Below are positions 1-10,352 of a DNA stretch of 64,000 bases, piece after piece. The stretch's first letter is position 1. The number at the start of each line of letters is the position of its first letter. The DNA comes from Blastobasis lacticolella. Lineage: Eukaryota; Arthropoda; Insecta; Lepidoptera; Blastobasidae. The notes beneath the pieces were generated by a model. It saw only the letters and a list, made by a program, of their open reading frames with translations, was not told the DNA's origin and ran no database searches. The stretch covers positions 1,054,001-1,118,000 of the forward strand of contig LR990065.1 in assembly GCA_905147135.1 (NCBI GenBank). Reading direction: 5' to 3'. The translations under genes were made by a program, and so were the position numbers.

Positions 1-3000
1 CTTCTCCATCTTCGTGATTGTTGTAAGCATAATTAGTAGCACTATTCTATAGAAATAGATACTATATTGTTCTTAAATATATCTCAGTGTGTACGTACTT
101 ACGTGATTATTTTTTTTACCTTTATTGCATACAATAAAGAAATACAGAGATACAGGTATAGATATTACTTCTTATTTAAAAAAAATATTTTTTTTTTTTT
201 TTTCAAGCAACACATACTCATATGACATTTCACAGATTCTAAATTACTCGTACCTATTTCATAACTCATAATAAATATTTTAAAATATCGACAAAACTAC
301 CATAATTTGCATGTTTAAACATGCATAAAACGTTGTAATATTTATTATATGTATAATAAAAACAATTATAATGATACCGTTCTGGACAAAACAGCGCCAA
401 TTGAGATTCAGACCACTATAAGAGAATTATGGGGAATCTTCGCACAAAGATGAATCTAATATTAAAGACGATTGCAGTTTAAAAAATTTGTAATATTTTT
501 AATTATGTTGTGATGTTAAGGTATGGGCTATGGGATGAGAAATGGCGTTTAATTCTTTATTAGATATTTAAAGAAAGACACTGAAGTGCACTTCTAAACA
601 CATATAAAAATTCTAAGTATAATATTTAGCTCCAGAGAAATACCCTATTTACTTTCGATCACTTAATAAGATAAGTTACCTTTATAACAACATGTAATTT
701 TGTATATTTCTTTAAATAAGCGAAATATTCATTCGCTATTTCACAATATTTTGAAGGAGCTTTTAAAAGTCGCACGGGGTTCATTATAGTCGTTTATAGT
801 TCTGTTAGGCGTTGATAATTGGCTTCCCGAGAAGCAGTTAAGTCTGTTCTGTCTATTTATAAGAATAATATTGGTATAAGTGGTAGTCACCAAGTCTACT
901 ATGGGTGTCTTATAAGAATGAGTACGCCTATAAATTTATAATTGGCTTTACGAGAAGCAGTTAGTTCTGTTCTGTCTATTTATAAGAATAATATTGGTAT
1001 AAGTGGTAGTCACCAAGTCTACTATGGGTGTCTTATAAGAATGAGTACGCCTATAAATTTATAATTGGCTTTACGAGAAGCAGTTAGTTCTGTTCTGTCT
1101 ATTTATAAGAATACTATTGGTGTAAGTGGTAGTCACCAAGTCTACTATGGGTGTCTTATAAGAATGAGTACGCCTATAAATTGGGGTTATATTCGCTTAC
1201 TATCCCGTTCTAGTCCTAACAAAATAGTGAATCTTGGATTATTATAAATCCACATTTTGCTGCTTGGAAAGTCAACCTCACCTGCTCGTGGTTCTCCTGC
1301 TGAAATTCTCCTCTCCTTTTCTTCAAAACATACCATCTGGTTCACACATAACCTATGTGCGAATTAGATGATAGTAGTTTCAAGAAAAAAATACAAAACA
1401 ATCTAACACGGCTACCATAACATTAAACGTGATATAAAAATTAACCAACATGTCGCCAATAGGGAAAGCACATTGAAGATAACTATAACTGACACCCATT
1501 AGCGGCCCTTATTGTCCTTGCATATTGCATGTGCATCGAAACACACTTGATATCTATCTCGTTATTTAATACATCGTCTATCCTGTTTAACTCTCAAATC
1601 TCTGGATGAAGCTGTGGATTACTTCTATAATGTGTACACTAGGTTGCGTAATGAATTCGTTCCTTCTAGAATGGTTAAATCTGGTGTTTATCCAAAGTGG
1701 TACTCTTACAGGCTTATCAAAGTAATAAAAGAAAAATATAATTTTTTAAAGAAGTATAAGCGGTATGGTAATGCTGGAGATAAGGCAACATTTATGCTTT
1801 TACGGAATCGCGTAAATATCCTTGAGGAAGAGAGCTATAAAGAGTATTTAAGATCAGTGGAATCGTCAATTGAAAAAAATCCTAAGTATTTTTGGTCCTA
1901 TATCAAATCAAAAACGAATAATAATGCAATACCTAGTACTCTTAACTACAATGATTCTGTCTATAATACAGGTGAAACAATTTGCAATGCCTTCTCTGAT
2001 TATTTCCGCTCTAATTTCATTGACACCGCAGTAAACTCTTCTGATCTCCTCTCGACCTTTTCATCATCCACAGCGGATATATCATCGGTTAATGTGGACC
2101 CGGATATGGTTCGTAAGTTACTTGTTGACTTAGATCCCTCTAAGTCTGCTGGTCCTGATGATTTACCCGCGGTTTTCCTTAGAGAATGTGCCGAATCAAT
2201 AGCTGAACCAATCGCTATATTATTTACAATGTCGCTTAACAGCGGCACAGTACCGACTATCTGGAAGAGGGCTTATATTACGCCAGATCATAAAAAAGGA
2301 CCTAAAACAGAAACAGTAAACTATAGGCCTATATTTAAACTGTGTATAATCTCCAAAGTCCTTGAAACGGTGGTTTACACGCAAGTGTACGCCTCGCTGC
2401 AAAGCTCTTTCAGTCACTTCCAACACGGTTTTCTAAAAGGTCGTTCTACTGTGACCAACTTAACTCTTCTTAATAATAAATTAACTGATGCTATGGAGAG
2501 TGGCTCACAAGTTGACGTTATTTACACAGACTATAGCAAAGCCTTCGATAGAATCAATCACAAACTGCTATTAAATAAGTTAGCTGCTATCGGGGTCAGT
2601 GGTGATCTGTTCAGATGGTTTACCTCCTACATTTCAAACAGATCTCAGGCTGTCGTGATCAGCAACTATATGTCTGGTTGGGTGACCATTCCTAGTGGCG
2701 TGCCCCAAGGTTCATTGTTGGGGCCTCTGTTATTTATTGTCTTTATAAATGACATAGAATCATGTTTTTTAACAGCCAGTCTACTGGCTTATGCGGATGA
2801 TATGAAGATATATGCTACCATAGGTTCATTTGCTGACGCTGAGGCCCTACAAGCCGATCTCGAGAGTCTTGACGACTACTGTCTAAGAAACAAACTGGAT
2901 CTCAATCCCGCTAAGTGTTCAATTGTGATTTACGGTCGCAAGCGAGACTTCTTATATTTCGATTATATTCTCAAGGGACAAAAGCTTCAAAGAGTCTCGG

Positions 3001-6000
3001 TGGTGCGTGATTTAGGCGTTCTGCACGACTCCAAACTTATTTTTGATTCACATATCAACGCTATAGTAGCTAAAGCATATAAGGTGCTTGGTTTCATAAT
3101 GCGGTGTTCTAAAGAGTTCAATTCTATTAAAACTATGAAGATTTTGTATTGTACGTTTGTTAGGAGTATTCTGGAATACGCATCTCAGGTTTGGAGTCCG
3201 TGCTATGCTATTTACAAGTCACGTATCGAGGCTATACAAAAGAAGTTTATGCGTTATTTATGTTATCGAGCGGGTCAGTATTATGAATCCAACAATTACT
3301 TACGCCTATGCAAGAAACACCACCTTCCTCCACTTCTTAAACGTAGAGAAATAGCAGACCTGAGATTGCTTATCAGAATTGCATCTGGTACTGTTGATTG
3401 CCCGGAACTTCTCTCTCGTATTTTTATTAAAGCGCCTGTTAGATCCTTCAGACACTATTACCCTCTTTATGTTCCCGAAGCTACCACCAACTATAGGAGA
3501 AATACCATTCTGTTACGAGCAGCTCAAAATTTTAACGTCTTGTACAAAGTTGTTGACCTTGACCTGTTTAATATAAGTTGTGAATCGGCGAGAAATCGTG
3601 TACTTAAGTATTACTTTGACACACTGTAACGTAAGTGATTTTATTGATTGAGTCGAGCAAAGATAATTATTAGGCTTAAGTTGTTGTGTCTCATTAACTG
3701 TTGCACTTCGTTTTAAATATTGTAATTTTATTAGTGGAAGCCTATAATTGGCTATGTAATGCTATCATTATTTTTATTGTAACAACTGCTGTTGGCTTTC
3801 CTTAAGTAAAAAAAAAATAAATAAAAAAAAAACTTTTTTTACATTAAACTAGACAAGCATTTGACCGCCAACTCATTTAAAAATGGATCATGCTTGTGTT
3901 GAAACAACCTATTTACTCTGGCTTTGAAGAAATCCAGATTATACTGTTCGGGGAATACATTGGCAGACAAAGTGTTTCATTCCCGAAGTTTATGACAATT
4001 CTTGTTGTAATAAAAAAAAAATTATTCCTTTTGTTTTAGACGCTGTACGCCTCCTGCGCTGTGGCACGTAAGTTAAATAATAAATTACCAGACAGGATAT
4101 AAAGCTTTTTCAAATTGTATTGTGAAGTGTCCCAAAATTGAACTAGTGGACTAACTGAGTCTGATATAAATAACCTAAATATAAAAGTTCGTGACTTTTT
4201 CTGTTGCAGAATTCGTCGGTCTCGGGTTTATGGGTGGTAAGATAGATAACATAAGTTATTGTATATCACTCAGAAAATATCGATTGCCAGTCAAAAGATT
4301 CACTCAAAATTTACCAGAGAAATTGGGTTAATAGTGCTTTGGATATATCTAGTATTCGCAATTACAATTATTTTAGCGAGAGAGGTTTATCCAGACCGCA
4401 AATAGAAAATAAATCCCGTAGGTACGGGAAAAAGTGGTTGAGTATGTCACAGAGTGAACAAAAAATTAAAACAACTTTGTATGGGGAAGTAAATTCTGCA
4501 AAAACCTGTTAATATTAAAAAAACATTAATTGATTGACTAAAAATTACAAAGTCTAATCAATTTCGAACTCACCTTTTGATTTATCGTTATAGCTGATGG
4601 AAATGGTTCACAAGGCGGTGCCCTAAACAGTAAGTATTATGATACAAACGTGAACTCTCAGATCCAGTGTAAGTACCTACACGCCTCCGCTTACAAATCG
4701 CGTACGCATCGTATCCTCTATTCACCGCGTGGCGACCAGACTGGAAGCGTACTCTTTGCGACGGACACGATACGACGATGACAATTAGGGCGCTGTACGT
4801 TCGCTGACAGATAATAAAAAAGCTTTCTGTAATTAGTATAGAAACCAACATTTTATTGGCATTTGCGAAGTCCCGTACGTCCGTATGGACTCTGTAATAG
4901 TACTAAAATATAAGTTTTAAAAGTCATTATACTGACTCAAATTACAAATTAGAGTACCTACATCAGGTTATCAGGTAGTAGGACTTATCAAGTGCAAGGA
5001 GCCCGCCTGGGTGTGTACCACAGCCTTATTGACGACCTGAGTGGTTCAGTGGTCAACATGCCACGCAAGAGGTCCTGGGTTCGATTCCCGGCCGGGCAGA
5101 AATTGCAATGATGCATTTTAATTTCTGTTACGGGTCTGGGTGTTCTATGTATAATAAGTATGTATTTAAAAGTATATAAGTAGTTTATCAGTTATCTAGC
5201 ACCCATAACACAAGCTTTGCTTACTTTGGGGCTAGATGGCGCTGTGTGTGAATTTGTCCACGGCTATTTTATTTATTTATTTATTTCTGCCATCAAGCAA
5301 CAATGCTTGCAATGCTGTGTTCCAGGAAAGATGCATTTTAATTTTATCTTAGCTCTTACAGCAGCAACGCATCTGCGTTTCTGTATTTTTGTTACCTGCA
5401 ACCTAATTGTATAGTCGACAGTCATCGCTTACCATCAGGTGGGTTGTCTGCTCGTTTGTCACTAAGTGGAAGTAACATAATAATAAACCAGATGTGTTGT
5501 AATTTTCTTAGTGTAGTACAGTAATAACTGATTAGTTGCCCGGTCCAATTGTAATCTGAATACATAGGTAGGGGTCTATGGACACATATTTACTGGCCCA
5601 AAATTATGTAACGCTCACGGTTTTCAGATTTCTTTAAACTCTCAATTATTCCATGGGGTCAGTGTTTATTACGCTAGATCTGTGATTCAGTGTAATAAAC
5701 GCTTTTTATTTTTCCGTGATCGAGAGTACCCGAAGACACTCGAGTATAGTGGTTTTCTGTTTAAAACAGAATTTTCTATTACCTTTACATCAAAACTAGT
5801 TTTTGCTCTTTATATCATCTTGGCGTTAATGTTGGTTATGAGCTCGGGATCCGCCTTGACCATAATCCAGTATTTCAGTGGAGCGCAATCTGCCATCTGA
5901 CCTCCACCACCCTGCTACCAGGGGAACCTGATATGATTGGATCTTGGTTACACACTCAGTCACCTGAATGTGGAGGTTTTATCACGATGTTTTCCTCACC

Positions 6001-6201
6001 GTAAGAGCATCGGTTAGCATTCAACAACACTTCTCATTCAAACACACACATAATTCAGAAAAGAGTTATTGGTACGTGGCCGCAGTGCCACTCCACCACT
6101 CTGATGATAATGTGAATAATCGTTTTTATACTCAGGTACCCAATTTTACTTTGTTGCAGCCAATAACAATTCAGCAGGAGGCTTTTTTGGTGGTTTAAGT
6201 G
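1..6201 (+). CDS. Small secreted-peptide gene A (5'-truncated by window edge; micro-exon gene)
   Basis: Spliced gene seen only through exon/intron signals. Exon 1 (tail, 1-22) ends at gtaagc. Exon 2 is 4040-4067 (after ttttgttttag, before gtaagt), exon 3 is 4210-4236 (after tgttgcag, before gtaaga) and exon 4 is 6160-6201 (after ttgttgcag, before gtaagt). Internal introns are phase 1, so the frame stays open. The start of exon 1 lies outside the window, but the near-identical gene B shows it encodes MYFIFSIFVIV. Exon 2 completes a hydrophobic signal peptide ending SCAVA, and the predicted mature N-terminus is QFVGLGFMG. Exon 4 adds a Gly/Asn/Phe-rich core (ANNNSAGGFFGGLS). The last exon is uncertain; a candidate lies at 13465-13490. 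Intron 1 holds a LINE and intron 3 two SINEs. I do not recognise the family. No cysteines are predicted in the mature part. The function is unknown; secretion is inferred from the signal peptide. Confidence 0.72.
815..1183 (+). repeat. 123-bp tandem repeat, three units
   Basis: Units start at 815, 938 and 1061 with ataattggct and are nearly identical. The period is exactly 123 bp (41 codons), but the first two units end with an in-frame TAA, so the array is not one long coding repeat. The third unit runs into a short open stretch ending at 1247. It lies in intron 1 of gene A, about 370 bp upstream of the LINE reading frame. It could be intronic satellite or a leftover of the LINE's 5' region. 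Confidence 0.9.
1551..3629 (+). CDS. LINE ORF2 fragment: reverse transcriptase, endonuclease missing
   Basis: The frame is open from 1551 to the TAA at 3627-3629, and the usual start is lost. The N-terminal part has the Jockey-type linker (VPSRMVKSGVYPKWYS). Reverse transcriptase motifs follow in order: AGPDDLPAVFLREC, NYRPIFKL, YTDYSKAFDRINH (finger/palm A, near residue 304 counted from 1614), GVPQGSLLGPLLF (near 364) and AYADDMKIY (catalytic YADD at about 393-396), then GVLHDSKLIF and the long C-terminal domain (LEYASQVWSP). All three catalytic aspartates are present. Without its endonuclease domain and promoter it should be non-autonomous. The clade (Jockey/CR1 group) is inferred from motif spelling. 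Confidence 0.9.
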   Translation, partial: YLSRYLIHRLSCLTLKSLDEAVDYFYNVYTRLRNEFVPSRMVKSGVYPKWYSYRLIKVIKEKYNFLKKYKRYGNAGDKATFMLLRNRVNILEEESYKEYLRSVESSIEKNPKYFWSYIKSKTNNNAIPSTLNYNDSVYNTGETICNAFSDYFRSNFIDTAVNSSDLLSTFSSSTADISSVNVDPDMVRKLLVDLDPSKSAGPDDLPAVFLRECAESIAEPIAILFTMSLNSGTVPTIWKRAYITPDHKKGPKTETVNYRPIFKLCIISKVLETVVYTQVYASLQSSFSHFQHGFLKGRSTVTNLTLLNNKLTDAMESGSQVDVIYTDYSKAFDRINHKLLLNKLAAIGVSGDLFRWFTSYISNRSQAVVISNYMSGWVTIPSGVPQGSLLGPLLFIVFINDIESCFLTASLLAYADDMKIYATIGSFADAEALQADLESLDDYCLRNKLDLNPAKCSIVIYGRKRDFLYFDYILKGQKLQRVSVVRDLGVLHDSKLIFDSHINAIVAKAYKVLGFIMRCSKEFNSIKTMKILYCTFVRSILEYASQVWSPCYAIYKSRIEAIQKKFMRYLCYRAGQYYESNNYLRLCKKHHLPPLLKRREIADLRLLIRIASGTVDCPELLSRIFIKAPVRSFRHYYPLYVPEATTNYRRNTILLRAAQNFNVLYKVVDLDLFNISCESARNRVLKYYFDTL
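1551..3832 (+). mobile_element. 5'-truncated Jockey-like LINE (copy A)
   Basis: The element keeps the linker, reverse transcriptase and C-terminal part of ORF2, then about 200 bp of 3' untranslated sequence ending in an A-rich tail (about 3808-3832). The reading frame opens after a TGA at 1548-1550, and the AP endonuclease region normally upstream is absent. This fits 5' truncation during target-primed reverse transcription. It sits in intron 1 of gene A and is shared with the copy at 16857-19138. I could not identify a target-site duplication. Confidence 0.85.
5031..5285 (+). mobile_element. SINE family 1 (tRNA-derived head), copy in gene A intron 3
   Basis: The head starts gacgacctgagtggttcagt (A-box-like) with a B-box match GGTTCGATTCC at 5078-5088. 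The body contains ttacgggtctgggtgt and agatggcgctgtgtg and ends in tattt repeats. The same unit occurs at 20262, 9795-10090 (minus), 37206-37510 (minus), 57749 and 58551. It would be copied by borrowed LINE machinery. The head is too damaged to be a working tRNA gene. Confidence 0.85.
5838..6135 (-). mobile_element. SINE family 2, copy in gene A intron 3
   Basis: A roughly 300-bp unit shared with 14283-14580, 14785-14960, 21066-26690 (split), 58110-58432 and 62283-62500. Marker strings are ccatctgacctcc, ctgctaccagg, cctgaatgtg and ttttatcac. The best copy (58110-58432) has a tRNA-like head on the minus strand, which sets the orientation. It ends about 25 bp before exon 4 of gene A. This copy preserves the empty target site (CTG at 5897-5899) of the Harbinger element found in the duplicate. 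Confidence 0.8.
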
Positions 6202-6410
6202 GTAAGTCTGATTAAAATTAGTATAAATAATAGGATGTGTAACTCATAATCATCATCTCGGATAAGCTTCCTTGCGACAGGCGAGGGGCCCGGCTCCCTT
6301 TTCTATTTCTTTTGGTCGGTCGGCACGCATGGCATACTTAACGATGTGCAGCTAACGCTTGTTGGGTCGACCTCTCTTTTCTGTGCCAAGCGGGGATGGC
6401 ATGGCCAGAC

Positions 6411-7712
6411 ATTTGTTTGGTTTGGCCGATATAAGACTTCCCGCAACTACAATCAATCTTGTACACCCCTGGATGATCCAAAAGGAAGGTATCTCTAGGT
6501 GAAATTTTCTTGAAAGGAGTGAATATTGTCTTTATTGAGTATTTACTCAACAGGCGACCAATTCTATCCGTCACTTCCTCGAGATACGGCAGGTATGCTG
6601 GTTGTCGTTCACCCTCGGTGGTCGCTTCCTCTTGGTCTTGGTTATGTTGCGTTTGACCTTGTATCCATTACTATGTAGAACACATTCTACATGTGATACT
6701 TCTTGTTTCAAATTATCCTTGTCACACAGATCATTCGCTCTTCTGGTCAAATATGTCACCACGGTGTGCAATTGTCGTGGGTGGTGATGTGATGACGCGT
6801 GCAGGTATCGGTCCGTGTGAGTTGGTTTTCGGTAAACCGTGTGGCTAAGAGTACCGTCCGTCCGAACCATCACAACACATCCAAAAATGCCGGAGTCCCA
6901 TCCTACTCTTACTCATATGTGAACCGCGTTCTGCTGTGGATGTTATTAAGGTGAGTCATACACTGCTCAACCTCCGCTTCTCCATTTTCAAGTATACAGA
7001 AAATATCATCCATGTATCTTTTCCACATCTTAATTTTTAAATGGTGCGGTTGCAAGGGCCAGCTTTCGGAATGCTCCATACATAGATTAGCTACCACTGG
7101 TGCTACAGGACTGCCCATTGCCACCCCATCCACTATTGTAGATAGTACTGCCCATGGTATACGAAATATGCGGTGCTTATTTTTCATCACTTTTAAGAAA
7201 TCTGTGACAGTAATTATGGTAAAAAGGGATTCAACTTCAAAACTCACCATTATTTCTTTCTTATGCACTACGGTGCTTTGTAAAAGGCCGACAAAATGAC
7301 GAGAATCCTTGACGTACGATGAAGTTTTTCCCGTCAGAGGCATTAAAACATCACTTACATGTTTAGCCAGTACATAAGTTGGTGAGCCAATTTGGTCAAC
7401 AATTGGTCTCAGAGGTGTTTTATTCTTATGTAACTTAGGCAATCCGTACATTTTTGGTGGTTGCGATATACGGGGGCGCAGTAAACGTTGACGTTCCTCC
7501 TCTGGGATGTTATTATCAGACTCTTTAATAATGTTAATGGTCCGTTTGGTCACTCTGGCGGTGGTATTATATTTTACCGGTTTGTATGTATTAGTATCAC
7601 TGAGCAGAGCCTTCATTTTATCGTCGTACTCAGTGACATTCATAACCACAGTGGCGTTCCCCTTATCTGCTTTGAGGATCAAAGTTTCCTCTTCGGCTCG
7701 TAACTTCGGTTA
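6411..7712 (-). pseudogene. Penelope-like element: RT plus truncated GIY-YIG
   Basis: Reading from 7712 leftwards, the fragment starts inside the N-terminal region (LILKADKGNATVVMN) and runs into a Penelope-type reverse transcriptase: the hallmark PPKMYGLPKLHK, then DGVAMGSPVAPVVANLCME and RYMDDIFCI (catalytic DD kept). The frame breaks near 6909-6873, continues as the thumb region ([19 protein letters not shown] at 6873-6571), breaks again, and ends in a GIY-YIG endonuclease start ([18 protein letters not shown]). The fragment stops about 6411, inside the nuclease domain, where the duplicated gene-A intron begins. Frameshifts and truncation make it inactive. Confidence 0.88.
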
Positions 7713-7763
7713 GTACCATACGTTCTTCTAAGCTTATATTACAGAGTATGAGTATCGCAGAGT

Positions 7764-8177
7764 ATGAGGTCACCTAAAGATACCTTCCCTTTGGAGCATC
7801 CAGTTGTGTACAAGAATAATTGTAGTTGCAGGGAGTCTTATATCGGCCAAACCAAACGAACCATCTCGAGCCCGGTAAAGGACTATATAAAAGCTATCAA
7901 AAACAATCAGAGCTATAGGTCTGCCATTGCCCAACACCTCTTAGAATCTGGATATAACCACTGGATGGAGTTACATAACCCACGGGTGTTATCTACTGAA
8001 CGACACTACAATCCACGTTTAGTTAGGGAAGCCATCGAAATCACGAAAAATCTAAATTTCAATCGTGAGGACGGATTTAGGTTGTCGAATGCTTGGTCAC
8101 CAGTGATTAAGTCTCTAAAACCAGAACTAGGTCGAAATAGACTTAAAAAAGTGAGTGATGCGGTCAGTATAGTGTGA
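7764..8177 (+). pseudogene. Penelope-like GIY-YIG endonuclease C-terminus, opposite strand
   Basis: An open frame of 137 codons matching the C-terminal end of Penelope proteins: [26 protein letters not shown], then [18 protein letters not shown] and [13 protein letters not shown]. The GIY position reads VVY, while YIG is kept. It aligns with the end of the minus-strand fragment next door ([18 protein letters not shown]) and contains the C-terminus that fragment lacks. The start codon is not biological; homology begins near 7767. The two fragments lie head to head with about 55 bp between them. Confidence 0.85.
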
Positions 8178-8800
8178 TGTGACTAAAAAGTGAATTCGAA
8201 TTCCAGTAGTAGCAATAAATTTTTGCGAAAACAGGTAGATCGACTTCGGCCGCTTTATCGCTTACCAACATCGTCAGCCGCTCGCAGCTCTCCAGTCTTC
8301 CCGTGACCATGATGCATGCGACTGTGTCGAAATATCGGGCTACTTGTCAAAAAAGGGACGCGGTAGGAAACCCGGAACATACCTTTAAAATGAGACTCTT
8401 AATATGAATTAAATCACTTTTTGTACACTAGTTCCACTTTATTATATAATTTTTATTAAATTGCAACCGGTTTCGAATTACTCATCTTCAGGCAAAGTCA
8501 AGGAGACTCTTAATGATTAGCAAATAAAGCTATATTTCCGTGTCTAAATAGACATGGAAAAATTTGATGGTAACAGGGTCGGATTTTTGTATACAATTTT
8601 TATTCTTCTACGTAATGTAGAAGATTACGTATTAAGATTATTGTTATATCTTACGTAATGAATTATTAATCTTGTACGAATTTCAAGCTCGACTTCGGTG
8701 ATAGACGTACGAACTTAAAGTACGTGGTTTCTAAGTTCACGAAATTTCGGCTCGCTTTTTTATAACCCGAACGGTAATTTTTAAGTTAATTTATTTACAC
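8178..8800 (+). repeat. Penelope 3'-flanking repeat
   Basis: This follows the GIY-YIG frame and is shared with 35030-35480 (gatcgacttcggccgcttta, gtaggaaacccggaacata, gacgtacgaacttaaagtac, ttataacccgaacggtaatt). A hairpin-like string near 8305-8335 (catgatgcatgcgactgtgt) recurs at about 28350. Because it directly follows the Penelope ORF, I infer that it is the element's 3' terminal region. A 99-bp insert interrupts it at 8404-8502. Confidence 0.75.
8404..8502 (-). mobile_element. Short retroelement tail inserted in the Penelope repeat
   Basis: A 99-bp insert flanked by a perfect 12-bp duplication GAGACTCTTAAT (8392-8403 and 8503-8514). The uninterrupted counterpart is at 35205-35235, where the 12-mer occurs once. 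The insert includes aaccggtttcgaattactc and atcttcagg. Such strings are typical of LINE or SINE tails in insect genomes, but no coding part remains. Confidence 0.75.
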
Positions 8801-9790
8801 TCATAGCGTAATGTTCCAATTACATATTCGAAAACAGTCGTTGAAGGGTACACTTTTCTCACGCCAGCCCATAAAATTTTTAAAAATTACGTTTCGATAC
8901 AGCATATCCCATACTGTTTTCATTACAGCTGTATTACTTTTTAATCATTATGCAACACTTTTATTTTTTAAATTTTTGTCGGGCGTCGGGACACGGCGAA
9001 GTGTAGACTGAATGCCTAGATGTCTTTAACAAATTCAAAAATTAAATTTTCCTGTTTATATTTCTGTGTAATTAACACAGATATAATTCCCGCTAAACAG
9101 AATATTTTGTCTAATTGTTGATAACAATTAGAAGAAACATAATATTATTTCCTGCGATATCCCGAGATGCGCTTCGGCGGGTATCCTAGTTAATTGTTTA
9201 CACTTTTACAGTGATCCGAACTGCGCGAATTCCAGGAACTTAGACGTATATAGGCAGATGACGACGTCGGCACCTTCATTGCACTTTTATTATAATGACA
9301 ATATAAATAGACATAGACATAGACATTATTTATTTTGACATCACAATACTCATTGAGCAAGTTCAATAAACAAGTCAGATTTGTTTGTGTTTGTTAAGGA
9401 ATAACCGTACCAATTTATCGTAGTAAAAAATAACTTAACTGGAGATGGGCTGCCTGGTTTCGTCACTGCATTTGCTTTAGTGTGTGTGTTATAGAGATGT
9501 GTGACATTTTGTCTCGAATTGAAACTCGGTATGTACTCTCTGCTTCTGTAGTAAAAAAAAAATCTCTGTTCGACACGAGCTAAGCCGCAGGCAGAAGCTT
9601 GTTTATAAATACTTTATTTCACTAATCATTCATTCGGTGATTCCCCAACACTATTAATTATCTTTGGTTGCTACTACGCCATATTTGTTTACCACATAAG
9701 ATAAATAACAATAAACTAAATATACTAGATGTATTTAAAATATTTGATCTTTTGTAAACCAGCTTAAAGTGATAATTAAATGTAATAAAG
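8801..9790. other. Unassigned AT-rich stretch
   Basis: No coding region or repeat was recognised. There is a small palindrome (ctaattgtt gat aacaattag, about 9111-9131). The short ORFs here have no recognisable domain. Confidence 0.4.
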
Positions 9791-9794
9791 TTTG

Positions 9795-10090
9795 CAAGTA
9801 GGTAATGCTTGCCGCCATATGACTTACTTTGACAAACTAACATAGCGCCATTTAGCCATAAAGTAAGAAAAGCTTGTGTTATGGGTGATACTGATGAACT
9901 TCTTATATACTTTCTAAAATACATACTTATTACACATACTACACCCAGACCCGTAACAGAAATTAAAAGTCATTATTTCAATTTATGCTCGGCCGGGATT
10001 CGAACCCGGGACTTCTGCGTGGCGACCGTCATGTTAACCAACTGAACCACTCAGGTCGTCAAGTCAGGTGTAGGTAAAACAGGGATTATT
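9795..10090 (-). mobile_element. SINE family 1, minus strand
   Basis: The reverse complement gives gacgacctgagtggttcagt and a B-box GGTTCGAATCC, then the family body. It matches 37206-37510 most closely; both share an extra 5' segment (reverse complement of aagtcaggtgtaggtaaaac). These two copies therefore look like one subfamily that differs at the 5' end from the copies at 5031 and 57749. Confidence 0.85.
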
Positions 10091-10235
10091 TCCTAAAGTT
10101 GACTGATTAATCTGGTTATTAGGGTTAACCCTAATATATAAACTGCAATGATTTATTTGCGTGTTGCAACTCTAGCAGCATCTAGCTCTAAGCGGTATAC
10201 AATTAACACTGTTAATGCACTAATGGCATTCTTGT

Positions 10236-10352
10236 TACCTCTTAAAGCTCCAAAGACCTCAAACTCAAACTCGATTTTAGAACATGAGGTGTCAATAAAT
10301 AAGTGACAAAGCGTTTGGTGTTTAACTCTTAGTTTTACCAAAAGTATAATTA
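10236..10352 (-). repeat. Inverted copy of the sequence at the right window edge
   Basis: This matches the reverse complement of 63895-64000 over about 110 bp (ttaaagctccaaagacctc, actcaaactcgattttagaa, then weaker similarity). No coding content was seen. The right-hand copy runs out of the window, so the full length is unknown. Confidence 0.75.

Larger units (their letters stand above)
1..6417 (+). repeat. Recent direct segmental duplication, left copy
   Basis: This block is nearly identical to 15430-26997 once the Harbinger element at 21140-26476 is removed. It carries gene A exons 1-4, the 123-bp tandem repeat, the Jockey-like LINE and both SINEs in the same order. Similarity begins at the window edge and ends at 6417, where Penelope sequence takes over. 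Differences from the right copy include three versus two 123-bp units, a 74-bp stretch (3866-3939) missing from the right copy, a few small indels and scattered substitutions. Retroelement insertion sites are shared, so the insertions predate the duplication. Confidence 0.93.

Noticed and set aside
1065..1247. Short ORF over the third 123-bp unit (and its copy at 16371-16553)
   Set aside because: It starts at a non-ATG codon, has no recognisable domain, and the sister units carry stops; it is a by-product of the tandem repeat.
2000..2426. Minus-strand ORFs opposite the LINE RT (also at 17306-17732)
   Set aside because: They lie antisense to conserved RT motifs and have no domain; shadows.
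4588..4851. 87-codon minus-strand ORF in the gene A intron (copy at 19819-20082)
   Set aside because: Present in both duplicates, but no domain, no splice support, and it lies within an intron of the micro-exon gene.
5031..5105. tRNA gene
   Set aside because: Only A- and B-box-like pieces remain, no cloverleaf can be drawn by eye, and the unit continues into a dispersed SINE body.
8305..8345. Hammerhead ribozyme call
   Set aside because: A GAAA-like segment and a short stem exist, but the CUGAUGA core and three stems are not convincingly present; kept only as a low-level observation.
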